NCBI GenBank assembly: GCA_001574975.1
Contig: KQ965749.1
Span: 4,082 to 68,081 of the forward strand
Reading direction: 5' to 3'
Origin: Gonapodya prolifera JEL478
Taxonomy: Eukaryota > Monoblepharomycota > Monoblepharidomycetes > Monoblepharidales > Gonapodyaceae
Length of the DNA stretch: 64,000 nucleotides
Each line of letters begins with the position of its first letter. Positions within the stretch are counted from its first letter, which is position 1. A program made the translations under genes and the position numbers. The notes below the pieces were generated by a model that ran no database searches, was not told the origin of the DNA, and saw only the letters and a program-made list of their open reading frames with translations. Shown piece by piece: positions 61,363-64,000 of this stretch.

Positions 61363-62349
61363 TCACATCCCCACATAGCTCCTGTCAAAATTCATGAACT
61401 TCCCATCGATCTCTCTTCTGACGCGCTTTGGTGCCTTTCGGAATGCTTCGGCACCCAACTCAGAGCACTGCTCAAGGTCAAACCACAGATGCTTCGCAGG
61501 AAGAGTTTTCGCAATGTTCATCCAGGCACTGGCGAGCTCGTCGACACTGCTCTCACCACCAGCGGTGACTGTTAAGTGCACATCGACAATTCCTGGAAGG
61601 TGGGTGGCCACGGCTCTCGCAAAGGATTCACCGGCGGTAGTCCAAAGCTGAAAGTCTGCAACGTTCACAAACACGTGAAGCCTGTGGACGTGAGGGTACA
61701 CGCCCTTGGGTTTCACCCCGGAGAGACCTGTTCCAACGTCGTGGAAGGACAACACCTCAAGTTCGACGAGACACGGAAAGTGTTGCACTACTTCCTCCAG
61801 CGCCTCACCGAGAAGAATATAGACACTGGAAGTTCCTTTTGGGTAATACATGAACTTTTTGATTCTGCATCGATGATGCAAAGGTAAGGTGCAGTAGTCC
61901 CGATGGCCACCGTAGTAATCCCTCTCGCTTATTATCACACTGTGGTTTGGGCAAACTGAAAACATATTTGGCAAATGATGTGCGTGTTTTACCCCTCAAT
62001 GTCTCCGTGAAATTGAAACCGATCAACAGAAGGGAGGCTGAATAAAGAGTTTCCTTTCTGCCAAGCGCTCGCGATTTTCTCTGTTATCGATAGAGTCCAA
62101 ATGGAGTATTGTGACAAAAGCTGATACACGACCGGTTGGGTGATATATTTCGTCAGAAAGATGGAATAGTTCGGCAGCGATGACAAATTGTACATCAAAC
62201 ACTGCCCAATCAATCCACCGGTCCGAAATGTTCTCAAAAGCCCACAAAACAGCCTTTTCGGGCACGGACCCAGCTACTGTGCGCTCTGCGGGGTGGGCGG
62301 CAGTGACTTGTGACATGATAGTGTCCACGACGATTTGGGGGTCCATCAC
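61363..62349 (-). CDS. Hypothetical protein, possibly F-box/LRR-like
   Basis: I do not recognise a named family. The start is MMDPQIVVDTIMSQVTAAHP at 62349, whose DPQIVVDTIM resembles the beginning of an F-box (P-x-E-I-hydrophobic). It continues to LHLDSIDNRENRERLAERKL. One intron near 61980-62030 probably joins to the second exon (about 61974-61363), which reads RDYCTLPLHHRCRIKKFMYY, FPCLVELEVLSFHDVGTGLS (LRR-like spacing of hydrophobics), HRLHVFVNVADFQLWTTAGE and HLWFDLEQCSELGAEAFRKA to the stop at 61363. Such F-box-like genes are often species-specific in fungi. Moderate support that it is coding: two long frames with protein-like composition and no overlap with anything better. Confidence 0.5.
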
Positions 62350-62544
62350 TTGAGTTTCGAGGAGATTCAGGGCGACGTTTTGAGTCTCGAAACCTCAAAT
62401 TCACATATTCCATTACCCCCTTTAATTTACACACTTGGCGGCTTCGTCCCCTGCGACTTCCTGTACGTCAACCGTGAGGGGTGATATGGGTAATCGCTTT
62501 TTAGCTACCCTGCGGGACAGGACCTGTTGCTCATGAAAACCCAC

Positions 62545-63388
62545 TCACGATCCAGCACAGGCGCTCATGCCCGGCATAGCCACACGTCCAGCCGCAGACG
62601 TGGCCATAATAATGCGTGCCTGTGGACCGTTTGGGTGAGACTTGCTGAACTTGCGGAGGGGGAGGAACCAGCGTGTCATTCTTGGCGAACCAAGACGGGC
62701 AAAAGCAGCAGAACAACAAGAGTGGGGCAAGAGACCGAGATGGTGACAATCTTACACTTGTCACACTTGTGCACTTTAAATCGTGAAAGTAACTCACCTC
62801 ACGGCCCCGAACGTGTTCACTTGGAACACCTTTTCCATCGCCTCCACAGAGGTTATCTCCACGTAGCCACCCTCCGCAACTCCCGCCTACCACCAACAAA
62901 CTTGACCCCATGAGAATCTATTCAGTGTCAAATACCGGCTCCTATCACCGCTCACATTGTTAACCAGCGCGTAAACACCCTACTCCTCACTCGCAGCGAC
63001 CATCGCCCAACATCGACGTGCGTCGGCCTGGCTGGTCACGCTCAGACGGAAAGGTATCACTAGTGTCTCCACTCCTTGCTGTCATGCCGCGTCCGCCAGG
63101 CCAGATACACCGTCGTCGGTGAGTCACACGCCATACACGCGGAACCCCGCACGGGCAAGGTCAAGCGTGGACTGAAAGCCGAATCCGGTATCGCATCCCT
63201 AGTGGAGGAAAGAAATCCGTGCGAGGTGATGCGGGATGGGAGAAAGGGGGAGGTGCGATCAGGGGCCATGTGGAGGAGGCATAAAGGTGGGGAAGTCGAT
63301 ATTCCGGACCGGATTCTGGACTGACGCCTACCGTCACGACTACCGGTGATCCAGGCGGCGCAGATGGCGTGCTGGCGAAGTTGCCCAT
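62545..63388 (-). pseudogene. Short-chain dehydrogenase (RDH/BDH-like), truncated
   Basis: An SDR of the retinol/3-hydroxybutyrate dehydrogenase-like group. The start MGNFASTPSAPPGSPVVVT at 63388 is joined by an intron (GTAGGC donor at 63331) to GCDTGFGFQSTLDLARAGFR. Together these make the NAD(P)-binding VVVTGCDTGFG (TGxxxGxG). Then FRLDVTSQADAR (about 63040), VYALVNN (about 62965, the NNAG motif region), VEITSVEAMEKVFQVNTFGA (about 62800-62855), and FLPLLRK-like then ARIIMATSAAGRVAMPGMSA (about 62560-62620). The catalytic Tyr-x3-Lys should follow MSA, but the reading is MSACAGS and the gene runs out, so the Tyr and the C-terminal third are missing. Several small introns are needed. Probably a truncated gene. 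Confidence 0.6.
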
Positions 63389-63795
63389 GAGAAGTTGAGG
63401 GATTGGCAAAATCAAGTCAGAGCGGAGGATTTACACACTCAAGCCAAACCAGTCAGTCTGCGGAGGGGGGTCACTGTACTGTACTCCACTCTCTATGATA
63501 TAGAATATAATGCGTGGTACTTTACTCCACCCACCACTGTACTCCGTCACGTATATAATCCATATACTCGGGTTATAGACGGTCCCAGTAACGGTCTTGA
63601 CGTGGAAAGGCGATTCATTCCATCGATGGTGACGTGTCACCTGGACGAGGTGCGCCGCTCACAAAGCCCCCACATTCGTTACAAGGAAGGGGAATCGCTC
63701 ATTTGCGCTGGGCGGGGGGGGCAAAACCACGCGAGGAAAACAGCCTATTTAGCAATCGCTCACCATGTTCCATGGCGCAAAAAGCAAAAGTATTT
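63389..63795. other. Spacer between SDR gene and tRNA
   Basis: About 400 bp. Contains short stretches of repeated ATATA/GTACTCC sequence (around 63480-63570) but no gene. Confidence 0.4.
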
Positions 63796-63866
63796 TCCGA
63801 TACCGGGGTTCGAACCCGGGTCACCGCGGTGAAAGCGCGGGATCCTAACCACTGGACTATATCGGA
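63796..63866 (-). tRNA. tRNA-Glu (anticodon TTC)
   Basis: On the minus strand the 71-nt sequence starts TCCGATATAGTCCAGTGG and ends with TATCGGA, closing a 7-bp acceptor stem. The anticodon arm has stem CCGCG/CGCGG and loop CTTTCAC, giving anticodon TTC (reads GAA, Glu). The B box GGTTCGAAC and A-box-like AGTGGTTAGGAT are intact, and the T stem pairs. No intron and no encoded CCA. It should be transcribed by RNA polymerase III from its internal promoter. Confidence 0.95.
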
Positions 63867-64000
63867 CCTTCCAGTTATTTTCTTGTTTTAAATTACAGAT
63901 ATAAATAAAATTTAAAATGCTCGCCGTTTCCCCCGCGTTGATGGTGAGCCTGTTGTTCACAAGTAGCGAAGCGGATGGTGAACGGAGGCGCGAAGCTAAA

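Overview
The window looks like nuclear DNA of a fungus, probably an early-diverging, zoosporic (chytrid-like) one. The fungal call rests on an NAD+, lysine-forming saccharopine dehydrogenase (the last step of the alpha-aminoadipate lysine pathway), a fungal-specific transcription-factor domain, a fungal-type secreted M28 leucine aminopeptidase and a Rmd1/Sif2-type DUF155 protein. The chytrid-like placing is weaker. It rests on a large multi-membrane-span TmcB/TmcC-like protein, a Ro60 (TROVE) homologue and a kinase-Sel1-TPR gene, all of which I associate with zoosporic rather than yeast-like lineages. Genes carry many short introns, mostly 50-100 nt with GTRAGT-like donors, so nearly every gene below is a set of exons I joined by hand and many internal boundaries are approximate. 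LAYOUT. 1-6.05 kb is a mobile-element flank: fossil Ty1/Copia-like fragments in opposite orientations, then a dead PIF/Harbinger DNA transposon with terminal inverted repeats. 6.7-47.3 kb is a dense housekeeping block: two unknown genes, pantothenate kinase, LYS1, TIM22, ELP2, TIM10, ATP synthase subunit e, a BSD-domain gene, a decayed kinase-TPR gene, leucine aminopeptidase, taxilin, protein phosphatase inhibitor 2, an RBBP4/MSI1 WD40 histone chaperone, the farnesyltransferase beta subunit, RMD1 and the TmcB-like gene. From the second unknown gene onward the strands alternate without exception, giving eight successive head-to-head pairs whose start codons are about 70-240 bp apart. 47.6-55.5 kb is a run of plus-strand genes: a Ro60 gene with several frame breaks, a MYND-finger gene, an FCP1/NIF phosphatase-like gene and a small MYND protein. 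55.7-64 kb holds an AT-hook/fungal_trans regulator, kinase-like debris, an unknown gene, a truncated short-chain dehydrogenase and tRNA-Glu(TTC). HOW THE GENES WORK TOGETHER. There is no operon or pathway cluster. Three small mitochondrial inner-membrane genes (TIM22, TIM10, ATP synthase e) lie within 8 kb, and Tim10 and Tim22 act in the same carrier-import route. MAIN DISCOVERY. A GC-rich repeat unit of about 50 bp occurs seven times in the introns of four unrelated genes (BSD, ATP synthase e, FCP1-like, fungal_trans regulator). Every copy is in the sense orientation of its host gene, and the unit has a small hairpin with compensating changes between copies. This is what introner-like (intron-generating) elements would look like. 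A second, unrelated repeat of about 60 bp lies just downstream of three genes.
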